Assembly (NCBI GenBank): GCA_900049755.1
Contig: LT160592.1
Coordinates: forward strand, 642,282-706,281
From: Corynebacterium provencense
GTDB lineage: Bacteria; Actinomycetota; Actinomycetes; Mycobacteriales; Mycobacteriaceae
Direction of reading: 5' to 3'
Length of the DNA: 64,000 bases
In this document: one piece after another, positions 36,412 to 48,881 of the stretch
Position numbering within the stretch: the first letter of the stretch is position 1
Layout of the letters: every line of letters starts with the position of its first letter
Program-made: the position numbers and the translations under genes
The notes under the pieces: generated by a model
The model's input: the letters and a program-made list of their open reading frames with translations, nothing else
Database searches by the model: none
Told to the model about the DNA's origin: nothing

Positions 36412-37569
36412 TCAACGGACGACCAGAGGTGCTTTCTGGAAGCTCTTGAGGTCGGTGTACCCGCACTTGGCCATGGAGCGGCGCAGACCGCCGACAAGAT
36501 TCTCCTCACCGTAGGGGTTGTCCGTCGGGCCGAAGAGGAGCTTCTCCAGCGGAACGGTCTCACGGGTCAGCGAACCGTAGGCACCGGAGACCGAGTCCAC
36601 CTCCCCGCGGGGCAGCTGGGGGTGGGCGGCGACAGAAGGCCAGAAGAATCCCTGACCACCCGAATTCTCCGCGGACGCCAGGGGTGCACCGAGCGCGACC
36701 GCGTCCGCACCACAGGCGATGGCCTTGGCGATGTCACCGGAGGACATCAGCTGGGAGTCGGCGATGACGTGGACGTACCGCCCGCCCGTCTCGTCGAGGT
36801 AGTCCAGCCGGGCAGCCGCGGCGTCCGCCACAGCGGTGGCCATCGGCACATCGATCCCCAGGGTGGTGACGTTCGTCGTCGTGCCCGCACCGACGATGAC
36901 ACCGGCCACACCCGTGCGCATCAGGTGCATGGCGGTGGTGTAGTCCACCACACCGCCGGCGATGACCGGTGCGTCCAGTGAACCGACGAACTCCCGCAGG
37001 TCCAGGGGTTCACCGTCAGAGTAGACATGCTGGGCGGAGATCAGTGTGCCCTGGATGACCAGCAGGTCGAGGCCTGCACGGATCAGCGCGGGCGCCAGTT
37101 CACGGGCGTTCTGCGGCGAAACCCTCACACCGAAGGTGACCCCGGAGTCCCGGACCCGGGCGATCCGCTCCGCCAGAAGCCCGTTGTCGACGGGGGCGGC
37201 ATGCAGCTCCTGCAGAACCGCCTGCGCCGCGAAACCCGGCTCCGGCAGACCCAGGGGATCATCTCCCCCGGCGGCGGCACGGACCTTGGCCAGTGCCCCC
37301 TCAAGATCCGGCTGACGACCCCACAGGCCTTCGGCGTTGATGACGGGGAGACCACCGAGCCTGCCGAACTCCACGGCGAGCTCCGGGGTGACCACGGCGT
37401 CCGAGGGGTGGGTCATCACGGGGATGTCGAAGCGGTAGGCGTCGATCTTCCAGGTGGTGTCGACGTCATGGGACGAGCGGGTGCGACGGGAGGGGACGAT
37501 GTCGACCTGGTCGAGTCCGAAGACCCGTCGGGCCGACCGACCCATTCCGATACTGACCTGATCCTGCAT
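36412..37569 (-). CDS. guaB3: GuaB3 family IMP dehydrogenase-related protein
   Basis: 385-aa TIM-barrel protein without CBS domains, as in GuaB3 of Actinobacteria. It begins MQDQVSIGMGRSARRVFGLDQVDIVPSRRTRSSHDV; note the split description at residue 20. The IMPDH-like GVGAGTTTNVTT loop (about residues 225-236) lacks the catalytic Cys of GuaB. Residues 275-290 carry the glycine-rich AIACGADAVALGAPLA. Its true reaction has been debated (GMP reductase-type activity is reported in some bacteria). It follows guaB with a 35-bp gap. Confidence 0.9.
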   Translation of the reverse strand: MQDQVSIGMGRSARRVFGLDQVDIVPSRRTRSSHDVDTTWKIDAYRFDIPVMTHPSDAVVTPELAVEFGRLGGLPVINAEGLWGRQPDLEGALAKVRAAAGGDDPLGLPEPGFAAQAVLQELHAAPVDNGLLAERIARVRDSGVTFGVRVSPQNARELAPALIRAGLDLLVIQGTLISAQHVYSDGEPLDLREFVGSLDAPVIAGGVVDYTTAMHLMRTGVAGVIVGAGTTTNVTTLGIDVPMATAVADAAAARLDYLDETGGRYVHVIADSQLMSSGDIAKAIACGADAVALGAPLASAENSGGQGFFWPSVAAHPQLPRGEVDSVSGAYGSLTRETVPLEKLLFGPTDNPYGEENLVGGLRRSMAKCGYTDLKSFQKAPLVVR

Positions 37570-37604
37570 GTGTGTGTTCCTTCCCGAGCGCTCCGGGGAC
37601 CGGT

Positions 37605-39227
<1,623 letters not shown>

Positions 39228-39293
39228 TCAGGATAACCCCCCGCCGCCGGTGGGCCGACATCAGCGCCGACATCCCGGCTGCGGACCTGTACG

Positions 39294-39722
39294 GTGGAGT
39301 ACGTGAACTTCGATGACGCCCTGATGCCGCCGGACCCTTTCGCCGGGGACCCGAATGACCCGGCATCGTTCCTCGAACCGGACGACGACGGTCCTGCGGG
39401 ACCTGTCTCCGAGGAGGAACGCCTCATGCTGCAGGAGGACCTGGCGAATATCCGACGGTTCCGCACCCTGCTGGAGCCCCGGGGGGTACGGGGGATCTCG
39501 ATGCTCTGCGAGGACTGCGACGAGCTCCACTACTACGACTGGCCGATCATCACGGCGAACATCACCACCATGCTCAACGGGGACACGGTCCCCGTCCACG
39601 AGCCCGGCGCCGACCCGGACCCGGACTTCTACGTGTCCTGGGAATACTGCGCCGGCTATGCGGACGCCGTCGACTGGATGAACCGGGGACGCCGGGGACA
39701 CAACCCGCGGTTCGGGCACTGA
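39294..39722 (+). CDS. DUF5319 family protein
   Basis: 142-aa cytosolic protein with the DUF5319 hallmarks PPDPFAGDPNDPASFLEP near the N-terminus and MLCEDCDELHYYDWPII with a CxxC pair (about residues 77-80). It is acidic. The GTG at 39294 or 39303 could be the start; the region has no good Shine-Dalgarno. The gene sits between guaB and rsdA-sigD in Corynebacteriales. Function is unknown; the CxxC suggests metal binding. Confidence 0.8.
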   Translation: MEYVNFDDALMPPDPFAGDPNDPASFLEPDDDGPAGPVSEEERLMLQEDLANIRRFRTLLEPRGVRGISMLCEDCDELHYYDWPIITANITTMLNGDTVPVHEPGADPDPDFYVSWEYCAGYADAVDWMNRGRRGHNPRFGH

Positions 39723-39744
39723 GACCTGCGGGCCGGAGGCCCGG

Positions 39745-40788
39745 TCAGAGGTACGGGATCCGCAGCCCTGCGGCCTGCTGCACGGCAGGTTCCGGCAGTC
39801 CCGGTGCACCGTCAGCGCCGGGGACCACCGGCAGCGGCTCGGCCGAAGGATCCGCCGGGCCGGGCAGCGGCTCGGCCGAAGGATCCGCCGGGCCGGCGGG
39901 TGCGGTGGTCGGCTGCGGTTCCCCGGTACCGTCCGGGGAGGTCGTCACGGTGGGATCGTCCGTGTCCGTCGGGTCAGTCCCCGGATCCGTCGTGGGCTCC
40001 GCGGACGGGGTGGTTTCGGTGGGCTCCGCCTGACCTGACGTCTGCCCGGGGAGCTCTCCCGGGTCCTCCGGAAGTCCGACCGGTGAACCGTCAGCCGCAC
40101 CGGCGGGCTCCGACACAGGTGCGGTGGTCGTGGTGGTGGCGGACTTCCGCGCCGTAGAGGTTCCCCGGGAGCTGCCGGCGTCGCCGTCGGAGGTGGGTGT
40201 GCCGGACGTCTCCTCCGGTCCGGTCACCTCACTGTGCCCGGGGATACCCGGAATCGCACCGTGGTATGCGGCGACTCCGAAACCGCCCACAGCTATCGCT
40301 GCAGCGACACCGCCGGCGATCACCATGCCGGTGACGGACAGTCCGCCTGCGGCTGCGGCTCTTCCGGTCAGTCCCAGACCCCGGCGTCCCTGCCGGTGAC
40401 GTCCGGTCGCCGTGGCGAGCGGGACGACATCTGCCTCCTCTTCGGGGGACACTGCGGCCTCCGGACCCGGGACGCGCGCGGGGACGGGAAAGATTTCGGT
40501 GGCGGTGTCGTCACCGGACGCCGTGTCCGGCAGCACCGAGGTGACATCCGGCGGGAGCACGGGGTGGAGCCGGGCGGCGCGGTCAAGCTCACCCCTGGCA
40601 GCAGCGAGGAGTCCGAGGAGCCTGTCGCCGTCCTCCGGTACTACGCCGGCGGCGATGTCGTCGATGAGCCGGTCGACTGCGTGAAGGGCCGCGGTGTCCT
40701 CGCCGAATCCGGGTTCCGACACCCGGGTCCCCTCCCCCGGTTCGGGCACAGAGGATTCGCCGAACTGGTCCGGGTACCGGTCGCTCAT
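39745..40788 (-). CDS. rsdA: Anti-sigma-D factor RsdA-like
   Basis: 347 aa. A short N-terminal cytosolic sigma-binding region (ALHAVDRLIDDIAAG, about 33-48) is followed by one membrane segment (about 158-178, GMVIAGGVAAAIAVGGFGVA). A long Pro/Thr/Glu-rich outer tail includes two identical 11-residue units (PSAEPLPGPAD). It should hold SigD at the membrane until released by proteolysis. It overlaps the sigD stop by ATGA. Confidence 0.82.
   Translation of the reverse strand: MSDRYPDQFGESSVPEPGEGTRVSEPGFGEDTAALHAVDRLIDDIAAGVVPEDGDRLLGLLAAARGELDRAARLHPVLPPDVTSVLPDTASGDDTATEIFPVPARVPGPEAAVSPEEEADVVPLATATGRHRQGRRGLGLTGRAAAAGGLSVTGMVIAGGVAAAIAVGGFGVAAYHGAIPGIPGHSEVTGPEETSGTPTSDGDAGSSRGTSTARKSATTTTTAPVSEPAGAADGSPVGLPEDPGELPGQTSGQAEPTETTPSAEPTTDPGTDPTDTDDPTVTTSPDGTGEPQPTTAPAGPADPSAEPLPGPADPSAEPLPVVPGADGAPGLPEPAVQQAAGLRIPYL
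39830..39895. repeat. 33-bp perfect tandem duplication inside rsdA
   Basis: Units 39830-39862 and 39863-39895 are identical and in frame (11 codons each). They encode part of the extracellular Pro-rich tail, so the copy number could change without breaking the protein. Confidence 0.85.
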
Positions 40789-41384
40789 CGCTGTGTCCTC
40801 ACATCCTCGTGCCCGCTGTCCCGTTCCTCGAGTACCGAGCGCATCTTGGCCAGGGCCCGGAACTGTGCGACGCGCACAGCACCAGCCGTCGAACCGACGA
40901 TTGCTGCGGTCTCTTCGGCGGAATATCCGCCGAAGACTCTGAGGGTCACGATCCTGCGTGCCTTCTCGCCCAGCACATCGAGGAGTTCGGAGACTTCGTT
41001 ACACGCACTGCCCTCAATTGTGAGGGATTCCGGAGTGTCGGTAGTCACTTCACTGTCCGGCACGTCGTCAGTGGGAACGGAGAGGTCGCGGCTCTGGGAA
41101 CGGCGGGCGTCGACGATCTTGTTCGCGGCTATACGGTACACGAACGCCATGAACGGACGACCCTCCTCCCGGTATCCCGGCAGCGCCCGGGCGACGGCGA
41201 GGCAGATCTCCTGCGCAAGGTCCTCCGGAGTCGGGTACCGGGTGGGCTGGACCCGGAGCCGGCAGTATCGCAGCACCTGGGGATGGACGACATTGATGAC
41301 CTGCTGGACCGCAGACCGGTCCCCTGCCACGGCGGCGGGAACCAACCGGGACAGCTGCTCGTCAGTGTCGTCAGTCGTCTTCAT
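40785..41384 (-). CDS. sigD: ECF sigma factor SigD
   Basis: 199-aa ECF sigma factor. Region 2 is at about 50-110 (PEDLAQEICLAVARALPGYREEGRPFMAFVYRIAANKIVDARR, described in part) and region 4 at about 130-185 (ARRIVTLRVFGGYSAEETAAIVGSTAGAVRVAQFRAL). It is translationally coupled to rsdA. The orthologue in C. glutamicum controls cell-envelope genes. ATG 41384 is used. Confidence 0.9.
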   Translation of the reverse strand: MKTTDDTDEQLSRLVPAAVAGDRSAVQQVINVVHPQVLRYCRLRVQPTRYPTPEDLAQEICLAVARALPGYREEGRPFMAFVYRIAANKIVDARRSQSRDLSVPTDDVPDSEVTTDTPESLTIEGSACNEVSELLDVLGEKARRIVTLRVFGGYSAEETAAIVGSTAGAVRVAQFRALAKMRSVLEERDSGHEDVRTQR

Positions 41385-41548
41385 CGTCCCGTCTTCGTCA
41401 GTTTCCTGCCGGCCTTCTCCGGCGCCTGCCCTGGTACCCGCTCCGGTATATGGATGTGTCGGTCCAGACCTCTCCAGACCGATCCAGACCGATCCAAGTA
41501 CCGGGCCATTCGGAAATTACCACAGGTCCGACCGCCGTCCCGCACTGA
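41385..41548. other. Upstream region of sigD, no gene seen
   Basis: Contains CAGACCTCTCCAGACCGATCCAGACCGATCC, a short tandem of CCAGACCGAT (about 41465-41496; described in fragments). No ORF with support. It probably includes the sigD promoter on the minus strand, but no GTAAC-N16-CGAT SigD-type match was found. Confidence 0.4.
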
Positions 41549-41619
41549 TCGAACGGTGTTCGAAATACATTCATGTTGTAGCAGCATCTCTACTTCACCC
41601 CCTTACGGGGGTTCTTTTT
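41549..41619 (+). ncRNA. Candidate small terminated transcript between sigD and whiB
   Basis: The 15-bp palindrome TCGAACGGTGTTCGA (41549-41563) is followed by TACATT (41566-41571, possible -10) and then a terminator ACCCCC-TTAC-GGGGGT (41597-41612) with TCTTTTT. A start near 41578 would give an RNA of only about 40 nt. No coding gene lies upstream on this strand, so the terminator is otherwise unexplained. The palindrome is a LexA-like box with one base less in the spacer. Confidence 0.35.
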
Positions 41620-41788
41620 CCCGGTTCACCCTGCCGTCGGCAACTTTCTCCCCTAATGTCTGTTCCCGGGAGAAATACGGGACGAACAGGGGATCCACGT
41701 TCCGGGACACACGGACAGAACATTCGACATCTGCCGCACAAAAGGCTGTTACCTGGCGTTCACGACCGCAGGCGATGCTGTGGTCAAC

Positions 41789-41808
41789 GGATCACAAGAC
41801 GGTGATCC
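41789..41808. promoter_or_regulatory. 20-bp palindrome upstream of the whiB gene
   Basis: GGATCAC (41789-41795), 6-bp spacer, GTGATCC (41802-41808), 22 bp before the ATG. It could be an operator or an mRNA hairpin near the ribosome site. Confidence 0.45.
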
Positions 41809-41830
41809 ACTGTCACGAGGAGAACACAGC

Positions 41831-42148
41831 ATGCCGCAGCCGAGCCAGCTTCCGGGTCCGACAGCCGATTTCTGGGAGTGGCAGCTCCACGGCTCATGCC
41901 GAGGTGCAGACTCCTCGGTGTTCTTCCATCCCGACGGGGAGCGGGGACGCGCACGTGCCATGCGCGAGCACCGCGCCAAGGCCATCTGCCGGGAGTGCCC
42001 GGTACTGGAGAAGTGCCGCGACCACGCCCTGGCCGTCGGTGAGGTCTACGGCATCTGGGGCGGGATGAGCGAGTCCGAGCGGGCCACCGTCGACCGCCGT
42101 AACCGTGCCGCCAGAATCAGCCGCACCGCCACCAGGGTCTCCGCGTAG
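41831..42148 (+). CDS. WhiB family redox regulator (WhiB3-like)
   Basis: 105-aa Wbl protein. The four Fe-S cysteines are in HGSCRG and CRECPVLEKC (C-x2-C-x5-C), followed by the turn GIWGGM and a basic C-terminus. The N-terminus PQPSQLPGPTADFWEWQ and location next to sigD and groEL match WhiB3/WhcD-type proteins. These bind a 4Fe-4S cluster and partner with the primary sigma factor. ATG 41831 follows AGGAG. Which Wbl class applies in Corynebacterium is less certain. Confidence 0.9.
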   Translation: MPQPSQLPGPTADFWEWQLHGSCRGADSSVFFHPDGERGRARAMREHRAKAICRECPVLEKCRDHALAVGEVYGIWGGMSESERATVDRRNRAARISRTATRVSA

Positions 42149-42175
42149 GATCCACAGGACTCCCGCGAAACGGGT

Positions 42176-42239
42176 CGGTGTCTGCCGTCAGGACACCTGC
42201 GCGTCCCCGGACCCGCCGGAACCCCGGCGGCAGACACCG
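42176..42239. terminator. 12-bp inverted repeat after the whiB gene
   Basis: CGGTGTCTGCCG (42176-42187) with CGGCAGACACCG (42228-42239), perfect, long loop, starting 28 nt after the stop. Confidence 0.5.
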
Positions 42240-42250
42240 GAACAACACAC

Positions 42251-42286
42251 GAGGGGCCCGGTTCCGTGAACGGAACCGGGCCCCTC
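42251..42286. terminator. Perfect 17-bp hairpin between whiB and groEL
   Basis: Arms 42251-42267 and 42270-42286 pair without mismatch around GA. It lies 64 nt downstream of groEL on the minus strand and behind whiB on the plus strand, so it is a likely bidirectional terminator. Confidence 0.8.
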
Positions 42287-42349
42287 GTCGAACAGTCCGG
42301 GACAGCTGTCCCCGAGAATCTGCCGGGGAAAACCTGCCCGGGAAAACGG

Positions 42350-44273
<1,924 letters not shown>

Positions 44274-44373
44274 GATGAATACCTCCGTGTATTCGGGTCG
44301 GATGAAGAGCATGTGCCGGTTGGTGCCTGCACAGCCGTCGTCGCGGGTGAACAACTGTGTGTCAATCAACCAA

Positions 44374-44400
44374 CTGGCACTCTACCCCTCCAAGTGCTAG
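44374..44400 (-). promoter_or_regulatory. CIRCE (HrcA operator) of groES-groEL
   Basis: Minus strand: CTAGCACTT, 9 nt, GAGTGCCAG. It matches TTAGCACTC-N9-GAGTGCTAA with the right spacing and 7 of 9 in each arm. It overlaps the tsaD stop codon and lies about 100 nt upstream of the groES start. Confidence 0.8.
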
Positions 44401-45505
44401 CCCTCAACCCTTTCGACTGCCAGACTGTCCGCCCGCCCCGGCGCCACGGCGGGCCGCACAAGCGGAACCTCGACATCCAGGGACGGGTCCGTGGCCGCAC
44501 CCAGGCCGCTGGGGGCCGCACCCGCCCTGATCAGATGGGCGGCCAGCGTCGCCGTCATCACCCCGTTGTCGGTGCACAGGGCAGGTTCAGGCACGTGCAG
44601 GGTGATCCCGGCGTCCGCACACCGCTGCGCCGCAAGTTCCCTCAACCTCCGGTTCGCCGACACACCACCACCGAGCAGCAGCACCCGGGCACCGGTGTCA
44701 CGGCACGCCCGCACGGCCCTGGCGGTGAGCACGTCGACCACCGCCTCCTGGAAGGACGCACACAGATCCTGCACAGGCACGGTCTCCCCGCGACGTCCCG
44801 CCTGCTCCACATACCGTGCCACCGCGGTCTTGAGACCGGAGAAGGAGAAGTCGTACTCCTGCCCGGACGTCCGGGACAGTCCCCGCGGGAACCTGACAGC
44901 CTCCGGGTCGCCCCCTGAGGCCAGCCTGTCGATGACCGGACCGCCCGGATACCCGAGCCCGAGGAGCCTGGCCACCTTGTCATAGGCCTCCCCCGCCGCA
45001 TCATCGAGAGTCGAGCCGAGCTCCTTCATCGGCCGGCCCGTTCCCCGGACCTCGAGAATCTGCGTGTGCCCGCCGCTGACCAGCAGTGCCACCGCATGCG
45101 GAAGATCACCGGGCACACCGGCGTCCCGTCCGGGGTCACCGGTGTGCAGCGTGTCCACCGCAACATGCCCTCCCAGGTGGTTGACCCCGTAGAAGGGAAC
45201 CCCCCACGCCGCGGCGCACGCCTTCGCCGCCGCCGCACCGACGAGCAGGGCCCCGGCACGGCGTCCGGCCGGGTCCTCCCTGTCGCAGCCTCCAGGTCCG
45301 CCCTCGCAGCCTGCAGGGTCGGGACGAATGCCTCCAGATGCGCCCTCGACGCGATCTCCGGGACCACCCCACCGAACCTCGCATGCTGTTCCATCGACGA
45401 GGCGACCCGGTTGCTCACCATCGTGACCGTGCCGTCCGAACCCAGTTCGACAATCCCGACACCCGTCTCGTCACAGGAACTCTCCACACCCAGGACCGTC
45501 AGCAC
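44397..45505 (-). pseudogene. tsaD: tsaD with a deletion and frameshift (tRNA t6A synthase catalytic subunit)
   Basis: TsaD transfers the threonylcarbamoyl group to A37 of tRNAs. The N-terminal part ([19 protein letters not shown], then [18 protein letters not shown]) is in one frame, down to TRPDAV. The C-terminal part ([53 protein letters not shown]) is in another. At about 45250-45262 the DNA jumps from the DAV codons straight to GALLVG. The conserved AVTAGPGLV segment is absent, which fits a 25-nt deletion. The gene is essential in bacteria, so an assembly error in GC-rich sequence is as likely as a true mutation. Confidence 0.8.
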
Positions 45506-46861
45506 GCCCCCGTCCGGGACAACAGGCGCGACGTCATTCCGGAGAGCTGCCGCGTTGCCGTCCACCCCGGAGGACGCCGACCTTCCCGGGACCTCACGGG
45601 TCCCGCGGGCCGGACGCCGCATCGTGTACGCGTCCGCTCCCGAGGGCTGGTAATACCCCTTCCTGACGCCCGTGACCTCGAACCCGTAGCGACGGTACAG
45701 TCCCACCGCAGGAGCATTGTCGGTACGGACCTCCAGGAAAACCGGGCCGCCGTGGCGGTCAGCCAACTCCATCAGCGGGTCCATGAGCAGCACCGACCAA
45801 CCGTGGCCGCGGGCAGGAGGGGCGAGCGCGATGGTGTGGATCTCGAACTCCGGGTCAGACAGAGGCCCCGTCATCGCCATTCCCGCGTACCCCAGCAGCT
45901 CACCCTCCCGGAACAGTCCGATGTACCTGGTGTGCCCTGCGGTGATCTCCGAGCGGAAGGCATCGGCGGACCAGGGTGAGTCGCCCTCGAAACTGAGCGC
46001 CTCGATCCCGGCGCACGCCTCGGCGTCCTCCACCGTCAACGCGGTGACGACCGGGGTGCCGACCGCCTCATCCAGATCCACCCCGCTGAAGTCCAGGGCC
46101 TCGGAAACGGGCCTGCGCACCGGCACCACCGCATCCGGACGTCGCAGGTAGAGAGCACGAAGAGGGGTGCCGGGACGCGTCAGCCCGGCTGCGGTGAGAC
46201 GGTGGAGCGCGGCGGCGACCAGTCCCTCCGGCGTCGGATAAGCGTCACTGTCCACGCAGTTCCAGCCCTCCGGAACCGCGACCTTCCCTCCGGCGACCTC
46301 CCGGGTCACTGCAGCGGTCGCCGACGGATGTTCTGCGGTGAGGACGCTGGGTGAAGTGACCGCCGGACCCTCGACCGTCCGCCCGGAACGGGTGTCCACC
46401 ACCGACCAGTACCACTCCCGGCGACGGGCGTCACTGACGACGAGGACGGTCGGGTCAGACACTCCGACCGCAGCCGGGCCCACCACTCCCCCCGAAGCGA
46501 CGGCGACATGACTCTCCACTCCGTGCACCGGCACCGAAAGTGCCTCCCCGAAAGCCGCCGCCGTCGCCATCCCCACCCTCAGCCCGGTGAAGGGGCCCGG
46601 GCCCGTACCGACCACGACGGCATCCAGGTCGGCCGGAGACAGGCCGGCCTCGGCGAGACACTCGACGATACCGGGGGTGAGAATCTCCATATGCCCCCGA
46701 GGACTGTGGACGCAACGCTGCGCAAGGGTGCGCAGCTCCCCCTGACGGCTCCCCGAAACGGCCCCCGTCCCACTCCTGCTCCCGGCCGTGTCCGGGGCCG
46801 GGACGTCGACCACTCCGGCGACGACATAGGAGGTGGAGGTGTCTACCGCGAGAACATGCAT
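45026..46861 (-). CDS. tsaB: TsaB-RimI fusion reading on into the N-terminus of TsaD
   Basis: One open frame of 611 codons. Residues 1-220 are TsaB ([35 protein letters not shown]), the t6A complex dimerisation subunit. Residues about 255-420 are a RimI-type GNAT N-acetyltransferase ([42 protein letters not shown]), which would acetylate ribosomal protein S18. It then runs without a stop into TsaD until the frameshift, ending at 45026. Fused TsaB-RimI is known in Actinobacteria; a three-way fusion is unusual. ATG 46861 begins the TsaB homology. Confidence 0.85.
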   Translation of the reverse strand: MHVLAVDTSTSYVVAGVVDVPAPDTAGSRSGTGAVSGSRQGELRTLAQRCVHSPRGHMEILTPGIVECLAEAGLSPADLDAVVVGTGPGPFTGLRVGMATAAAFGEALSVPVHGVESHVAVASGGVVGPAAVGVSDPTVLVVSDARRREWYWSVVDTRSGRTVEGPAVTSPSVLTAEHPSATAAVTREVAGGKVAVPEGWNCVDSDAYPTPEGLVAAALHRLTAAGLTRPGTPLRALYLRRPDAVVPVRRPVSEALDFSGVDLDEAVGTPVVTALTVEDAEACAGIEALSFEGDSPWSADAFRSEITAGHTRYIGLFREGELLGYAGMAMTGPLSDPEFEIHTIALAPPARGHGWSVLLMDPLMELADRHGGPVFLEVRTDNAPAVGLYRRYGFEVTGVRKGYYQPSGADAYTMRRPARGTREVPGRSASSGVDGNAAALRNDVAPVVPDGGVLTVLGVESSCDETGVGIVELGSDGTVTMVSNRVASSMEQHARFGGVVPEIASRAHLEAFVPTLQAARADLEAATGRTRPDAVPGPCSSVRRRRRRAPRRGGFPSTGSTTWEGMLRWTRCTPVTPDGTPVCPVIFRMRWHCWSAAGTRRFSRSGERAGR

Positions 46862-46951
46862 GGGGACGAAGTCTAGTCTGCGGCGGCGGCGGGATAGAAC
46901 CGCCGGCCAGCCGCGTCCACTCCCCCGAACCTTGCTGAAGATAAGGCGGAA

Positions 46952-46980
46952 CCCCGCCGCACTCTCCATTTGCGGCGGGG
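46952..46980. terminator. Hairpin between tsaE and tsaB
   Basis: CCCCGCCGCA (46952-46961) with TGCGGCGGGG (46971-46980), 9-nt loop. It sits in the 279-bp gap between tsaE and tsaB, which otherwise shows no gene. It may end the alr-tsaE transcript or act as an attenuator. Confidence 0.55.
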
Positions 46981-47140
46981 GTCCTGTTGGATACACCCCT
47001 CACAGTGATCCGAGGCCCATTATGCACGCCCCCTCCCTGACACGCAACAGTCATCGGAGGAAAACCTGTGTTCTGTAATGTTCAGGGGTGAAACCGGGGG
47101 TGGCGAGCACGGGCAGACGCGGCACAGAGCCGGCACGCGC

Positions 47141-47707
47141 TCAGCTGGACCAGGCCCACCGGAGAATCCGGGGGGGCTCCTCCGCCAGATCCCCCACACC
47201 CGGACCCTCCTCTGGGTCGGACCGCAGGATCTCCACGTCGATCACACGGGACGACAGTGCCTCCACCACGCCCCGACCCCATTCCGCGACGAGTACCCGG
47301 TCACTGAGATCATCGTCGATGTCCAGGGACTCCAGCATGTCCAGCACAGTCTCACGAGGCAGGTCCGCGCCCTGCGGCCCCACCGCCGTGTCCACGGCGT
47401 CACCGAGGAGCCGGTAGGCGTCCATGTGCAGCATGCCGGTCCCCTCCGACCCGTCCGGCCTGATACCCGGCCGGTGCTCCCGGACCACGGTGAAGGTCGG
47501 GGAACGGACCTTGCCCGCAGCCCCGAGACCACGGGCGATCCCCTGGGTGAACGTGGTCTTGCCCGCGCCCAACGGGCCGGTCAGCACCACCACACTTCCC
47601 GGCTCCAGGACAGAACCGAGGTCCTCCCCCAGACTCCGCATGTCGGCAGCCGACTGCGCCGTCACCTCCCCCGAAGGCCCGGTGAAGTCGGCGCGCAGAT
47701 CATTCAC
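47141..47707 (-). CDS. tsaE: tRNA t6A synthesis ATPase TsaE
   Basis: 188-aa P-loop ATPase that drives the TsaBD cycle. Walker A is GPLGAGKTTFTQGIARGLG (about 44-62), followed by KVRSPTFTVVREH and the Walker B-like MLHMDAYRL. Length is slightly above the family's usual 150-160 because of a C-terminal tail. GTG 47707 is 7 nt after the alr stop. It completes a tsaE-tsaB-tsaD set interrupted by a hairpin. Confidence 0.88.
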   Translation of the reverse strand: MNDLRADFTGPSGEVTAQSAADMRSLGEDLGSVLEPGSVVVLTGPLGAGKTTFTQGIARGLGAAGKVRSPTFTVVREHRPGIRPDGSEGTGMLHMDAYRLLGDAVDTAVGPQGADLPRETVLDMLESLDIDDDLSDRVLVAEWGRGVVEALSSRVIDVEILRSDPEEGPGVGDLAEEPPRILRWAWSS

Positions 47708-47714
47708 GGCAGAA

Positions 47715-48866
47715 TCACTCCTGCACCGGAATTGTCCTCCGCGCCACCCTGGGCCCGCGCGGCATGGTGAGAATCTCGTAGTCGATCGTGTCCGCGGCGT
47801 CCGCGATCTCCCGGACAGGGCGTCCTCCCTCACCGAAGATCACCGCCCAGTCACCGGGGCGCACCCTGCTGCCCGGGCCGTCGGTGTCCGCAGCGGGGCC
47901 CAGGTCGATGACGATCTGGTCCATGCACACCCGGCCGATCTGCGGGAACCACGTGCCGTTGACCGTCACCCCGAACTTCCCGGACAAGGCCCTGGGAAGA
48001 CCGTCGGCATATCCGAGTGCGACCACTGCCGTCCTGGTGTCCACCGGGGCGGTCCAGTGGTGCCCGTAGCTGACGCCCTCACCTGCTGCGACAAGCCGGG
48101 TGGTCACCACCCTCGCGCGTAGTGTCATGGCGGGCCGGAGGTCGACTCCACTGGGGATCGCGCACGGGTCCACCCCGTACATCCCCACGCCAGGACGCAC
48201 CATCTCATGGCGCAGATCCACCCGGGACAGTGCCGCAGGAGTGTTGGCGATATGGTTCACCGGCACGTCCAGGCCACGGACCCGACACTCCTCGATCCGC
48301 GCAGAGAACCGCCGCTCCTGCAGGTCGGTGACCGGTGAGATCGGGTCATCGGCACTGGCAAGGTGAGAAAACAGTCCGGTGACCTCGATCTTTCCCGAAT
48401 CCACGGCAGCGTCCGCGCGATCGAGGGCAGTCGGCCACTCCGCAGGGCTGATACCGGACCGGGACAGGCCGGTATCCACCATCAGTCCGACCTTCACTGT
48501 TCTGCCGGCGGCCGTCGCCGCAGCAACGACCGAATCGAGGTGCGCCACCGAGGGAATCCCGAAGGTGATGTCACGTGCGACAGCGTCACCGAGATCCTCG
48601 CCCTCCGCCAACCAGATCCATGCGGTGACCGGTGCTGCGACGCCGGCGTCACGCAGTGCCACAGCTTCGCCGAGGGTCGCGACCCCGAGAGCGGACGCGC
48701 CGGCGTCCACGGCAGTACGCGCGATGTCGACCATTCCGTGGTTGTACCCGTCCGCCTTGACGACAGCCATCAGGCCCGCCGGGGCGACATGTGCGGCGAG
48801 TGTCCGCACGTTGTGGGCCACCGCCCCGAGATCGACGACAGTTTCTGCGAGAACGTGGGTGTTCGT
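47715..48866 (-). CDS. alr: Alanine racemase, apparent ACG start
   Basis: 383-aa PLP racemase that makes D-alanine for peptidoglycan. The PLP lysine is in LMAVVKADGYNHG (about residue 33), and the second base tyrosine lies in the C-terminal half (MYGVDPC region). The first canonical start (GTG 48821) would cut off the beta strand in ETVVDLGAVAHNV that opens the barrel. The frame is open upstream to ACG 48866, giving TNTHVLAETVVDLGAVAHN, with AAGGAA 7 nt before it and 15 nt after the glmS stop. It looks like an ATG changed to ACG. Confidence 0.88.
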   Translation of the reverse strand, partial: TNTHVLAETVVDLGAVAHNVRTLAAHVAPAGLMAVVKADGYNHGMVDIARTAVDAGASALGVATLGEAVALRDAGVAAPVTAWIWLAEGEDLGDAVARDITFGIPSVAHLDSVVAAATAAGRTVKVGLMVDTGLSRSGISPAEWPTALDRADAAVDSGKIEVTGLFSHLASADDPISPVTDLQERRFSARIEECRVRGLDVPVNHIANTPAALSRVDLRHEMVRPGVGMYGVDPCAIPSGVDLRPAMTLRARVVTTRLVAAGEGVSYGHHWTAPVDTRTAVVALGYADGLPRALSGKFGVTVNGTWFPQIGRVCMDQIVIDLGPAADTDGPGSRVRPGDWAVIFGEGGRPVREIADAADTIDYEILTMPRGPRVARRTIPVQE

Positions 48867-48881
48867 GGTTCCGTTCCTTAC

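Noticed and set aside
48821-48823. GTG 48821 as start of alr
   Set aside because: It removes a conserved strand of the barrel and leaves an unexplained 60-nt gap after glmS; kept only as an alternative.
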